Shown in pieces: positions 35,101-45,394 of a stretch of DNA of 64,000 bases (position 1 is the first letter of the stretch; each line of letters starts with the position of its first letter). The notes under the pieces were generated by a model. That model did not search any database, was not told the DNA's origin, and worked only from the letters and a program-made list of their open reading frames with translations. Source of the DNA: Euglena gracilis (lineage: Eukaryota; Euglenida; Euglenophyceae; Euglenales); NCBI GenBank assembly GCA_039621445.1, contig CP154956.1, positions 86,035,904 to 86,099,903 of the forward strand, read 5' to 3'. The translations under genes and the position numbers were made by a program.

Positions 35101-36353
35101 AAATGGGGGTGCGCTTGTAGCGGACCGCCGCCTTCGGCAGGGGGGTGGGGACGCTTTTATTTGGACCCTTCACTTCTATTGGTGGGGGGGTATGTCCCCC
35201 CGGGGTTATTGTTTTTTTTTGTAATGACTGGCTGGTTTTTGGTTTCGAACCTCTCCCCATGGCCAGTAAGGATTCCGGAACTCCTTGGAAATACATTGAT
35301 TTGGATCATTTTGGCAGGGGGTTTCGGAATCATAGAGTCATTTATTCACTGGCCTGGTCCAAGCTTCTCCCCCTCCCCCGGGAAGGGAGGGTGAGCAAAA
35401 ATTTTTCCCGTTTGTGTTTGTGGTCAGTTTCGTGTTGGATCCCAGATTGGCCGACCCCGGGAGGAGGCAGTGACTGGCCTCCCTTCCCCTCCCCCCGGTG
35501 TTGGTAAAATTGGAACCCCCCCCCCCCAAATCTAAAAACCCCCCCTGAGTACCTAGAAATCCAGCCCGAATATAAAACCTCCCCTCCGGCGCGAAGCGAC
35601 GGAAGGGGAAAAAAATTCAACAAAATCTCTTCTGAAATTGTGATTTTTGGCAGATTTGGGAGCAATTTTTACCAAAAACGTGTGAAAATAGCTCCTTCGC
35701 CCGAAAAGTGAAAAATTTGGACCCCCAAGGGTGAGCGTATTTGTGATTTTGGACTGAAGAAGTGACCACTGCATCCCGCCAGGAAGTTGATTTTCCCGAC
35801 CGAATATGAAAACCTCCCAAATATAAAAACCCCCAAATATAAAAACCCCCTGGAGGTCTTGAAATTTCCGCCCAAATATAAACCCGGGGGGTTATATTTG
35901 GGGGGGGGGGTTATGTTCGGGAGTGACAATTTTGTGTGTTTTTTTTTCCGAACAGTGATTGTTTGAAAGATAACAGTGACCCTCCTATGCAGCCAAATTC
36001 TGCTCTGGATCGCGGAGTTCCTCTCGGGGTTCACCTCCCGTGGTTTGCACTGCAATGCTCTTGGGGAAGGAGGCGAAGGGTCCTCCAGCCACCGAGATCC
36101 CACCACCACTCTGCTCACCTGTGCCGCCTTCAGACCTCCCTGCAGATGGCCCTCATCTCCTGGAGGGAGTCAACACCTCTCCTGTGGATTGCCTGGATTG
36201 GCGTCATCGTCACTCGCCACCCTCCACGTAGTGTCTTTGACACAGAAAAATATTGTGTCAACGGCACATTTCTTGGACACCACCAGGTGTTTTTCATTGG
36301 GGATGCCCACCCCATAGTGCGTGGCACTGCGGGCCGTTTCACCCACATGCAAG
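35101..36353. other. right half of split MITE and C-run elements
   Basis: 35101-35170 completes the GTGCGCTT MITE interrupted by the hAT element. 35515-35590 and 35800-35925 carry C/G-run ends with AAATATAAAA in inverted arrangement. About 35975-36230 is an open + stretch without a recognisable product. Confidence 0.5.
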
Positions 36354-37505
36354 CAGGCAAGAACAGCCACCGGATCCCACCGGATCCCACCGGGGATTTT
36401 TTGACCATTGACTAGTGGGTTCCCACCGGATCCCACCGGACATTTTTCTTCACGCGCAGTTTTTTTCCTGGATTTGTGGCCCCAAAGTCTCATGCTGCAA
36501 AGAGGGATGTACAGCAATGGGTTGCTTGGGCTGTAAGCGAAGGATTCACTGATATCACTATCACAGATCCTGAAGGAAACACATTCCCAGGTCCTATATG
36601 GGTCCCAAAAATGGGTCAAAAAGCACCCGGTTCAAAAAAGCACAAAAAGCGCCCGTTTTCGGGTCCAAAAATTGGCGCTCCCTGAAACACGGGAAGAGGT
36701 GGTGGGGAGTGGTCGACACCCCCACACCCACCATGCAGGGTGTGGGGGGGGGGGTCGACCCCCCCACCACCCTGGCTGTTCGGACGATTCCCGTTTTACC
36801 CTGCCTCTTTTCTCTTGCCCCCCCGCCCCCCCCCCCCGCAACCTGTCCAACCTGTAGGGGGGGGGGGGGTTCACATACAAGTGGTTTGTTAAAAGTCCAT
36901 TTCTTTGCTCCAGGGAAAGTGTATTGCACTCTATGTGCTAAATTCTTGGTTCCGAGCAGCACGTCCTTGAAGCAACATTGCAATGGCTATTATTATGGCT
37001 CCGGTGGGGATGGGGAGAAGAAGTTCTTTGAAACAGAACATTGCCAGAAAGTCAAGCTGGGGGATGCGAAAGCGTCACAGCAACCACAACCAGTACAGCA
37101 ACCTCAAGCACCGATAGTCATCCAGGTGCATAGGTTTTTTTTGCATTCACCAAGTTTGTTTTCTTGCACAGTTGCAAGCCCCAGCTGATTCTCCAAAGGA
37201 ACGAGAGAACGATGGGGAAGAACCCTCTCCCGAGCACCTGGCTGGGCCGATTAAACAGAGCCAAAAGGTGATTCATATGGACAAAAAAAATAGGCCAAGG
37301 CCCTGACCCCGGGGGCCATGCATGTGGTTATGCTGTGCACCCACTGCATGATGCAACAAGATTATCCGGTCAAACCACCTTGTTGCATGTGCTTTTTTCC
37401 CCAGTCCCCCCCCCCCAAGGCAACCCACCGGAACCCCACCGGATCCCACCGGATCCCACCAGACCCCACCGGAGACCAAAAACCGGGGATGATTGTCCTT
37501 GCCTG
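36354..37505. mobile_element. internally deleted hAT element, perfect TSD
   Basis: Tips CAGGCAAGAACAGCC (left) and, inverted, CAGGCAAGGACAATC (right). Flanks are identical: CATGCAAG at 36346-36353 and 37506-37513. Subterminal CACCGGATCC repeats sit inside both ends. Three transposase exons remain with consistent phases (36460-36590, 36896-37125, 37172-37267), including a Cys-rich finger. The catalytic part is missing. It lies only 215 bp left of the large transposon. Confidence 0.95.
36460..37267 (+). pseudogene. hAT transposase N-terminal exons, BED-like finger
   Basis: Exons 36460-36590, 36896-37125 and 37172-37267 join in phase through GT-AG introns (phases 1 and 0). The first encodes KRDVQQWVAWAVSEGFTDIT; the second a finger-like VYCTLCAKFLVPSSTSLKQH with Cys-x2-Cys and a later His/Cys, then a Gln/Pro linker; the third an acidic segment EREND...HLAGPIKQSQK. 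BED-type fingers are typical of hAT transposase N-termini, and the surrounding TIR and 8-bp duplication agree. The last exon ends at a good donor (AAAAG then GTGATT at 37268), but no catalytic exon follows before the right tip, so this is a truncated gene. The coding start is not identified. Confidence 0.65.
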
Positions 37506-37639
37506 CATGCAAGCACCTTCAATGATGTAGCGCCATGTAGGCATTTTTTGGTCATTGTTCGAATTAGCCAGAAGTGGTCGAATTGGTCCAAGGAAGCAAG
37601 AAGTTGCACAACGACCAGAATTGATTTTGATGGCCCGCA

Positions 37640-37706
37640 GTGCCACGCAGTGCACGCAGTGCCACGCGGTGTCACGCAGTGCCACACAGTGCCACGCGGT
37701 GCCAGC
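37640..37706. repeat. CAGTGCCACG short tandem repeat
   Basis: About six imperfect GTGCCACGCA decamers just left of the insertion site of the large element. Confidence 0.85.
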
Positions 37707-37723
37707 ACTTCGAGGTGGGCATC

Positions 37724-37728
37724 TCCAT
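37724..37728. repeat. target-site duplication TCCAT, left
   Basis: Identical to 51986-51990, immediately outside the CTTAGGCGG tip. Confidence 0.92.
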
Positions 37729-37787
37729 CTTAGGCGGCCGGATTCGCATTTAAGCTTTTTTATTTTTATTTGCGCATTTGCGCAAAT
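37729..37787 (+). repeat. left terminal inverted repeat
   Basis: Twenty perfect terminal bases, a ~19-base T-rich diverged spacer, then a perfect 20-base inner block holding the TTTGCGCAAA palindrome. Confidence 0.94.
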
Positions 37788-38951
37788 TTCCGATTTTTTT
37801 TGATTCTTTTTTGATTCGGCTGTATGGCCCCAGGGGGTTTGAAAACACGTTGACCAGAGAGTGCAAAAAAATGAGCGAAATTATGTTTTTGGCGGTATGA
37901 CCCCCGGGACTTTGGCGAAAAAAGGTGTTTTGGGGGGGTGCAAAAATGGACTTTATACGTCGAAACCCCCAGGACCTTCCCGGCCAAAAGGGAAAAAAAA
38001 CGCAAAAAAAAGCGGCACAGGAATGGGACTTTTACCGCCCTTGTTGCTTCTTTCAGCTGTGTCCCCGGGTGTGCCCGAGCTGCCGGTGGTGTGCATCCTG
38101 GGTGTTTGCCGGACTGCTTTGCTTGCGGCACGCCAGTGTGCAGTTTTTGGGGAGTTTATTAAAGCGCGGAGGAAGTGCCGGGGGGGGGGGGTGTGGTGTG
38201 ACCAAGCCGGCGAGAAGGACGCAAGGGAAGGAAGGAAAGTGTGGGGCGTTTGACAAGGGAAGCGCAGAGGGGAAGAAATAGGGTCCGCAGGGAATGAAGG
38301 GGACGGGTGTCTCCCACCCGGCTTATACCTGGGATGCGTACAACCAGTCGTGTGGCAAAGAACCCAGCGGAAGAAGCCCAACCCTGCAAGGACAAAATTG
38401 TGTTTATTTGCGCAAATGCGCGCACCAACATGTTTATGTTTATTTGCGCATTTGCGCAAATAAGCATTATCATGTCCTTCAGGGATTGGGCTTTAGTACC
38501 CATGAACTGACGCTGTTGATAAACGGCGTGACAAAGGAGCTGTGAGTGCGCAGACCAACAGGCCGTCCAGTTGGTGGGTTTGTCACACTGTTTGTCGACT
38601 GCGCAAGCTTATTGGCGCAAATGCGCGCACAAACACAAATTATGTTTATGCGCGCATTTGCGCAAATGCGCGCACAAACATGTTCTTGGTTTATTTGCGC
38701 AAATGCGCAAATAAACACAAAGAAGAACGGTGTGACGGAAACACAATTGTCAAACACCGACAGCAGATGTGGTTTATTTGCGCATTTGCGCACATCACAT
38801 TGTTTGTGGGCGCAAATGTGGGGGGGGGGCGGGGGGGGGCGGGTGGAGCTGGCGGGGGGGGCTAAGGGGTGGGGGGGGGGGGGGGGGGGGGGGGGGGGAG
38901 GGAGGGGGGGTGGTGTAGGGGGGGGGGAGGATGGGGGTGGGGGGGGGGGGT

Positions 38952-38989
<38 letters not shown>

Positions 38990-39215
38990 CGGGGGGGGGG
39001 GGGGGGGCGGGGGGGGAGGGGGAAGGGGGGGGGGGATGGGTTGTTTTTTTTTTTTATTTTGTTTTTTTTTTCTTTTTTTTTTTTTTTTTTTTTTTTTTTG
39101 TTTTTTTTTTTGTTGGTTTTTTTTTTTTTTTGTTTTTTTTTTTTTTTTTTTTTTTTGGTTAATTGCGCATTTGCGCTCACAAACAACATGATGCGCGCAA
39201 ATGTGCAAATAAACA
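37768..39215. repeat. left-arm TTTGCGCAAA subterminal repeats
   Basis: TTTGCGCAAA-type palindromes, often extended to TTTATTTGCGCATTTGCGCA or followed by TGCGCGCACAAACA, occur near 37768, 38405, 38440, 38612, 38650, 38692, 38773, 38809, 39165 and 39192. Regularly repeated palindromes in both arms of a transposon are the usual arrangement of transposase-binding sites; that function is inferred. Confidence 0.9.
38818..39161. repeat. G-rich then T-rich low-complexity block
   Basis: About 220 bases of near-pure G with scattered A/C/T, then about 115 bases of near-pure T. It interrupts the subterminal repeats of the left arm. It has no coding meaning and may be partly a sequencing or assembly artefact. 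Confidence 0.85.
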
Positions 39216-39219
39216 ACCA

Positions 39220-39390
39220 ATGGAGAAAAAGAAAGCAACTTCATTTGGCCCTCGTACTGCTACCCTTAGTGGCTTCGGAATGGGTTCAACCCAAATGGCC
39301 ACACCGTCTCCTCCGGCACATGGTGTTATGGGGCCATTTTTGGACCATTGGCAGGTTCCACAAAAGATGGAGACAGAGGATCTCCTGAAG
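39220..39390 (+). CDS. possible first exon of a + strand gene
   Basis: ATG in a good context (AACCAATGG) opens MEKKKATSFGPRTATLSGFG and continues to FLDHWQVPQKMETEDLLK, 57 codons, ending at a strong donor (CTGAAG then GTGGGT at 39391). If unspliced the frame runs on to a TAA inside the GAAGCG hairpin at 39607. A Pro/Ala-rich frame after an acceptor-like TTTTAG (about 39443) could be the next exon, but phases do not fit cleanly. The opposite strand is also partly open. Product unknown. It is the only candidate + strand gene in the left half of the element. Confidence 0.35.
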
Positions 39391-39823
39391 GTGGGTGCGC
39401 AGCTACCCGATAACAGCGCACGTCCACCAGCACCGATTTTAGGATCCCAAAGGCACTGCCACTGGCCCGCGGCCTCGGCTCCGCTGTTGCAGCCACATCA
39501 GCTGCTGATGCTTCAGCACCCACCAGACCGGCATCCACCTCCCCGGTGCAACAACCTTAGGAGGCATAAACTGCCCACAAAATTTAAGCACCCTGAAACG
39601 AAAAAGGAAGCGTAAAAACGCTTCCGAAAAAGGCCTGTTTTTTTTGAGGGTTTTAGAAGAGGTTCCAATTTAGGACCTTTCTGACTGGGCTTTTGGCTTG
39701 TAGTAACGAACTTTTAGAAAGTCCAAAAACAAGCCAAAAGGGCATTAAAAATTTAAAAATAAGTGGAAACTAACGAAAACCCTCCCTATTTTTTGAACAC
39801 AGCAAGAAAGTTGAAATACACAC

Positions 39824-40305
39824 CTGGCGACGGCTGCCGGCACAGGAGGTTGGCGGCGAATCCCCCTGAAAAGGGGAAAAAAAAATAAACACAAAAAACG
39901 TGAAGCGGAAACAGTGACATTCCGCTTCAAAATCCATCACAAGTCACTAAAATACACAACAGAAAAGCAGAACCTACTCATTCGCAGTCAAAAGTATCGA
40001 AAATTTACAAAATACGAAAAGGAAGCGTAATAACGCTTCAGTTACAATTCAAAAAAATAATGATATAAGTGAAATGGAAATGAAGTTAACAAAGATGGTG
40101 CAAATCAGAGATCGCAAACAATTGTGCTTCTATTCAGGAGGGGTAAAAGAAACCTGACGCATTAAGAGTCAGATTTGACAATCATTTTAACAAATGTGTT
40201 CCATAAAAGATAGTACTCAGAACCAAATGGCAACTATAAGAACAAACAGAACGATACAGACCTGTAACCCCCTTGAGGTTCCCGCTTGAGGTTCCCCGCC
40301 GTCAT
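39824..40305 (-). CDS. possible small minus-strand gene, two short exons
   Basis: An ATG at 40305 reads MTAGNLKREPQGGY and stops at a donor (TTACAG then GTCTGT, exon 40262-40305). A 42-base exon with clear acceptor (CTTTTCAG) and donor (CCAG then GTGTGT) lies at 39824-39865 and keeps phase 2, adding GIRRQPPVPAAVA. Hairpin 40022 is in the intron and 40352 just upstream, matching the arrangement in the other genes of the element. A convincing third exon was not found, so the product is unknown and the model incomplete. Confidence 0.35.
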
Positions 40306-40838
40306 GAGAGGAAGGAGGGAAAAACCTGCAAAAAACGGACAACAAGGCAATGAAGCGGTTTTACGCTTCCTCGAATGAGAAAGACTAAATTTCTGTTTCG
40401 ATTCATGTGATCAGTGATCCGAAACTGAGATGAATGTCACCGACGAAAGTGAAAGCACTTCAGGTTCAAAGAAATAGCCTAATTTGAACTCAAACAACAA
40501 ACTTGACTGCATCATCAAACACAACTGAGAAGATGCATATGACACATAGCAGTAAAACAGTATCCAGAAGAACAAATTGTAGATCTGTATCTTTGACTCT
40601 CAAAACCAGAGTCACAGCTGAAACAAACCCCATAGCCCCCAGGTCCGCAGCCATGCCAAACACAAACACAAAGGAAGAACAGGGCGAAATGGGTCTCCTG
40701 TGGCGAAAGTCTGCGCATGGTTGTGGATTGGGTCTGGGTGTGGGCAGGGTCTGGTCCAGTGTGAATACAGCTTCTCCCTCCCTCCATGGTGGAACCAGCC
40801 GCCCGCTGCCTGCCTCCGCGGCGGCCGCAGCCGCCCGC

Positions 40839-42979
40839 TCACTCGTCATCCACCAGCATCTCCTCGATGTTCTCGAGCGCCGACCGTTTCCTCGACAACA
40901 GGGAGCGGCGCAAACGGGAGGGAAGCAACACAGAGACTGGCTTTGTCAAATAACATTGCGTTGAATAACAGTGGAACATCATTAACAGCGGAATGTCATC
41001 AGAGAAAAATCAGTTCATCTGACTAAAGGAAGCGGAAAAACGCTTCATGAAACAAAATTAAGTAAATTAGAACCAATTTGACAAGTGCAAATTAAGAAAG
41101 CAGAAACATAAAGTGGACAACTGTTAGACCGCTCCCTGGATGTGCGAGGCTCCGGCGGCTCGGGGGACGACTCGTAGGAGTGCCTGGCCGGCTGCTGCGA
41201 GGAGGCGGACTGCTTCCCGCGGGCGCCCTTCTTGGGCGTGTCCTTGGTCTTCTTCTCCGGTTTGTCCTTGGTCTCCTTCTCCTTGGGCTTGTCCTGGGAC
41301 TCCTTGGTCTCCTTGGACTTGGACTCCTTCAGGTCCCGCCCGGCGGGCTTGGCCGGGGGCTCCCCCTGCGTCGGCGCTGCGGCGGCCGCTTCTGTCCCTT
41401 CCGGGATGAAGCCGGAGACGTTCAGGACGTGCTGGTGCATGATCTTGCTGTGGATGTCCTTGTCATCAGGACAATCAATGCAAAAGGCAAAGGCAAAATG
41501 AAATCCAGACAGCACAAGAAAAAATGTCAAAACTCATTTGAAGCGCTTTTACGCTTCCTTTTTTCGAATTGTCAAAAAAAGGACAACCAGGAATGAAACG
41601 ACAGCCTCAGCAATTAGTGGGATTGAAATGGAATGACCGAAACAGTTCTGTGGTGGGGGACAGCACACGAAGCACTGACGACCCTGAACCCAGACCACGG
41701 GCGGCAGCCCGTCGGCCACCCTCACCTCACGGCTGACGTCGTCCAGGCAGCGCTGCTGAGCCTCGGCGGCTCCCGCCTGCAGGGTCGGCACACCCCACAG
41801 CAGGTTGATGGCGCTGCCCGCCCGCACCGCCAGCTGGGCGGTCAGCACCGCCCGGGAGCTGATCACCATCACCCAGTCGGCGGTAGCCACCTCCAGCCGC
41901 CGCAGGAACCACCAGACCACCTCCACAGGGACGAGATGGGCAACATCGGGTGCACCGGGGGACACTCAATGAAATGACAGAAACATTAAAAGTAAAAGCA
42001 AATTACCAAAACCAAAATGATGGAACATAACATCTGTGTTTAACTCGACAAGCGATCCTTCACGTATTCCAAAAACACCGGATTGAATCATTGTGTGCAG
42101 TAGCACCAACAACGTTGTACTGAAAGTGTCACCCGGGCCCTGGTGCATCCCCTGCAGGGTGATCGTTACGGGGTCCTACGTGAGAGGGGCACAAACGGAA
42201 GAGACAGGGAATCTCGGTTGCACCTTTTCATATGCATGCCACAAATTATACATGAAAAAACGAGATCCGAAATCATTGGGAAGCGCTTTTCCGCTTCAAA
42301 ACAACTGAAACATAAAATTTACCTTTCTATGCTTGTTGTCCGTGGTGAACACCGCCAAAGTTCGCCGCCCGAAGTTCCAGTCCAGGTCCGGCGTTGGTGG
42401 ATTGAAGCACATCAGGATGTCCTTGCGGAAGACCGTCCGCTCGCTCCCCATCATCGCCGACAGCCGCCCATGGAGGTCCCGCAGATCGATCTCCGCACCC
42501 ACGGCGATCATCGGTGTACCCCGCAGCATCATGGTTCTGCCCACCTCGGCGTGCAGGCTGCCATCCAGGGCGAACTGCTGGGGCTCCACCTCCACCACCA
42601 CTGCCCCCAGCTCCAGCAGGCGGAGGTCGTTGGGCCAGGCGTTGTCCGCGGACTGCATGGGCACCACGTGGATGAGGCCGGTCTTCGGGGCCTCCGGCTG
42701 GGCAGCGCGCTTGGCCGTGGACTTGCCGGGTGTGGAGATCTCCTGCGTGCTGGACACCTCCTCCTCCGGCCTCTTGGGCTTCCCGGGGGTAGACGGTACA
42801 CGGCCGGTCAGGGACATCCCGTGCAGGTCCAGCGTGCCGAAGATGCCCCCCACCTTGACGGAGGGCTCCATCACCGGGCCCAGCAGCCGCTGCCTGAGGC
42901 CCTCGTACTGGGGGTCGGCCCACAGCGGCGCGCGGCGCACCACCTCGACAGGGGGCCAATGCCGGGGCTCAGCTATCAT
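40839..42979 (-). CDS. five-exon lysine-rich protein of unknown function
   Basis: Exons on the minus strand: 42979-42323 (219 codons from an ATG), 42175-42133 (14 codons + 1 base), 41964 to about 41683, about 41458-41130, and 40890-40839 ending TGA. Splice sites of exons 1-3 and 4-5 are GT-AG and phases agree; the exon 3/4 junction is ambiguous. The product has a Pro/Glu-rich N-terminal third, a middle part with WWFLRRLEVATADWVMVISS and AQLAVRAGSAINLLWG, a strongly charged Lys/Glu/Asp tract (KESKSKETKESQDKPKEK), and the acidic tail LENIEEMLVDDE. The middle resembles the strand-loop-helix start of a Rossmann fold, as in methyltransferases, but the usual Gly-rich loop is not seen, so no function is assigned. 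It starts 93 bp downstream of the ParB-like gene. Confidence 0.65.
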
Positions 42980-43071
42980 TCAGTGACACAGGATGGGAGA
43001 GAGGTGTGCATTCCACAGTCATGCATCACATACAGGGAGGGATAAACAAGTGAAACATTCACATTGTTTGT

Positions 43072-45032
43072 TTATGTCAAGCAGTTAGGCCCCGCGCAGG
43101 GGGCCTCCGGCGACCACCTCCACTTCACCCCGGTCATCGGCACCTTGATGTGCTCCGGCTGCAGGGCGGTCTCCAGCGCAGCCACCTGGGCCAGGTTCTC
43201 TGTAAAAAAGAAAAGGGAATGTGAGTGAATGAAGCGTTTTTCCGCTTCATCTGGTCAGCAGATAGCAATAATTTGTTTCATTTGAATCTATACATATGTA
43301 AAGGTAGACAGCCCCAGAGAAAGGTGCATTCATCACACTCAAGCAATGAGATTGCATCGGGCAAAACAACACATACTTCTTGATGGGTGAAGAACGTCGG
43401 CATCCAGCTCCGGGTGCTGCAGCAGCCATGTCCAGGTCCTTCGGCGTACCAGCCTGAAGACCTCCTGCTTGACTACAGACAACTTTTTGTTATTGAATAG
43501 AAAGCAAACAAACATAAAAAATCAAAAAATGTAAGAATGAAGCGGCATTACGCTTCCAATTTAAAAAACACAATTTTTATGGTTCATAGCACAGATTGTC
43601 AATCCAAATCTATTTTGAACGACAGAATAAAAAGTAGCCTGGGTCAGCCTCTGGCTGGTGGGCTTGGCCTTGTCGTCCAACATCACCTGGGCCAGCTCCG
43701 CGAAGTCGTCCGGGTGGTAGATGGCCTCCAGGCACTTGAATGTACCCGGGGCCACCCGGTCTCCACCTCGCACCTCCATCCTCTTCACCACCTCGACAGC
43801 CTCCGGTCCACTCTGCAGCACCCACTCCGTCACCGGGATCATGGACTTCACCCACTGAACCTGGGCGGCAAATGGCAAAAGCAAATGCAATGAAGCGGAA
43901 AAACGCTTCCTTTGTCTCCCAGTTTATTTGAAGCAGAGGTGTTGCATATGTCATCACATGCATCAGATATGCATTCATGCATCGCTGATTAACATCACCA
44001 TCACAAAACACACCACGGCACCGTCCACCGTCTCCCGGCAACCCGTCTTGCTGTACACGTTCTTCAACAGCTCCGTCTTGGTGGGGTTGTAGTCCACTCC
44101 TTCGGCTTCTGCGAGATCCCGGTCGTGCTGGTCCTCCTTCAGCAGCCAGTGCAGGCGGTCCGCCAGAGTCATGTCCATGACGTTGCCGTCCATGGCCTGC
44201 AGCCTGCCGGCCAGCTGCTGGCGCTGGACGATGCTGGTGTACTCCTTCACCACCTTGCACCGGAACCTCTCTGTGAAGGCTGGCGGTGGCCGGCAATCCG
44301 CGATGGCTGCATCGGCGATGGCCGACGCGGCCAGGTATCGATGTTGACCACTCAATATCACCCACTTGCCGGTAGCTGCAAAGAGGGGAACACATTCAGA
44401 AAACGTCCATTGTCCCATACGACACAATAGGGAAATGCCATATGATGAAACAGATGAACAACTCTGCAGTGTTCAAAATGCAAAACAACTCCCATCTGGC
44501 AACCATTTGAAAGTAGGGGGTTTGCACCACGGGATAGACAAACACGATATGAATGGAGGGGGCTGGTGGACACCTCTCTCCGGCCACACCGTCAGCACCA
44601 GCTCCTGCGGTGGATTGTTATTCAGTTCGGTGATGAGGTCGTTGACGTGCTCCTGCCGGGGTCGCCGGACTTGCCCTCGGCTCAAGTCAACGTCCAGGAC
44701 CAGCTGCCCGGCTGCAGGGTTAGATGAAGTAATTCCATAATTCCATAAAAAATCTGCAATGCCCATCAATGAAGCGTTTTTACGCTTCAATATGAAATTA
44801 ACATTATTTTGTATTTGACTGATCAACAGACCTGCATGTTAAATGGAAAATGCCTGCAAATGAAGAAGGATTCAACGTAATTGTGCCACAGATAAGGTTT
44901 CCAATTGTTTATTCACCAAAACACTCCACAAATGTAACCCTGTTCCCTCTGCAGCCACATCTCCTCATCTTCCAGCAGCTTCGGGATCGACTGTCCCGTG
45001 GTGTCCGCCTTCGCCAGCTTCTTGGGAGCCAT
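43072..45032 (-). CDS. ParB-like nuclease-domain protein, six exons
   Basis: Exons 45032-44939, 44711-44574, 44375-44014, 43860-43639, 43464-43377 and 43199-43072 join without a stop into 343 codons plus TAA. All phases match; four introns are GT-AG, and the fourth appears to use a GC donor (CCCAG then GCTACT). A short basic N-terminus (MAPKKLAKADTTGQS) precedes a ParB/Srx-type domain at about residues 35-130: LDVDLSRGQVRRPRQEHVND, a helix, then KWVILSGQHRYLAASAIA, where G87-Q-H-R90 sits at the place of the GERR-type signature of ParB nucleases. A helical region (KEYTSIVQRQQLAGRLQAM, LADRLHWLLKEDQHD) follows. ParB-family domains bind DNA and often CTP; the role in this element is inferred to be DNA binding or cleavage. 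Introns and a GC-rich third codon position rule out bacterial contamination. Confidence 0.86.
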
Positions 45033-45394
45033 TGGAACTGGTCTGTGCGGAAGAAGCGTAAAATATGCCGCATTTGTGTACAAATGCTGGAAATGAGACA
45101 CAAATGACTGGAATGTCATCATTTATTTCGGAAATTGAACAAGCAAACCAACAAGAAGGCACACATATTTTTTCGTATTTGACTTGAGTTACCAAATCAC
45201 TCCAGGCTTTTAGTTGCTTACCCAAACGAAATAGCACCATGGCAACAAAAAAATCTGCTTTTCGTCTGTTACATGCTTTCTGTGAGCAGCGGTTCTGTTA
45301 TTTTTGTTTATGTTTTATGGATTTGTTTTCCGCCGTGACAACCCATCGTTTCCCAATGACATCAGGAAACCTGATTCTTATGTATAGGAACAAT

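Noticed and set aside
38818-39244. Gly-rich and Lys/Pro-rich proteins
   Set aside because: They come from the G/T homopolymer block.
42143-43045. A 300-codon + strand frame
   Set aside because: Opposite strand of the ParB-like and lysine-rich gene exons, whose splice phases support the minus strand.
43072-45032. Bacterial contamination or organelle insertion as source of the ParB-like gene
   Set aside because: Five introns in phase, eukaryotic splice sites and TIR/TSD context show a nuclear eukaryotic gene.
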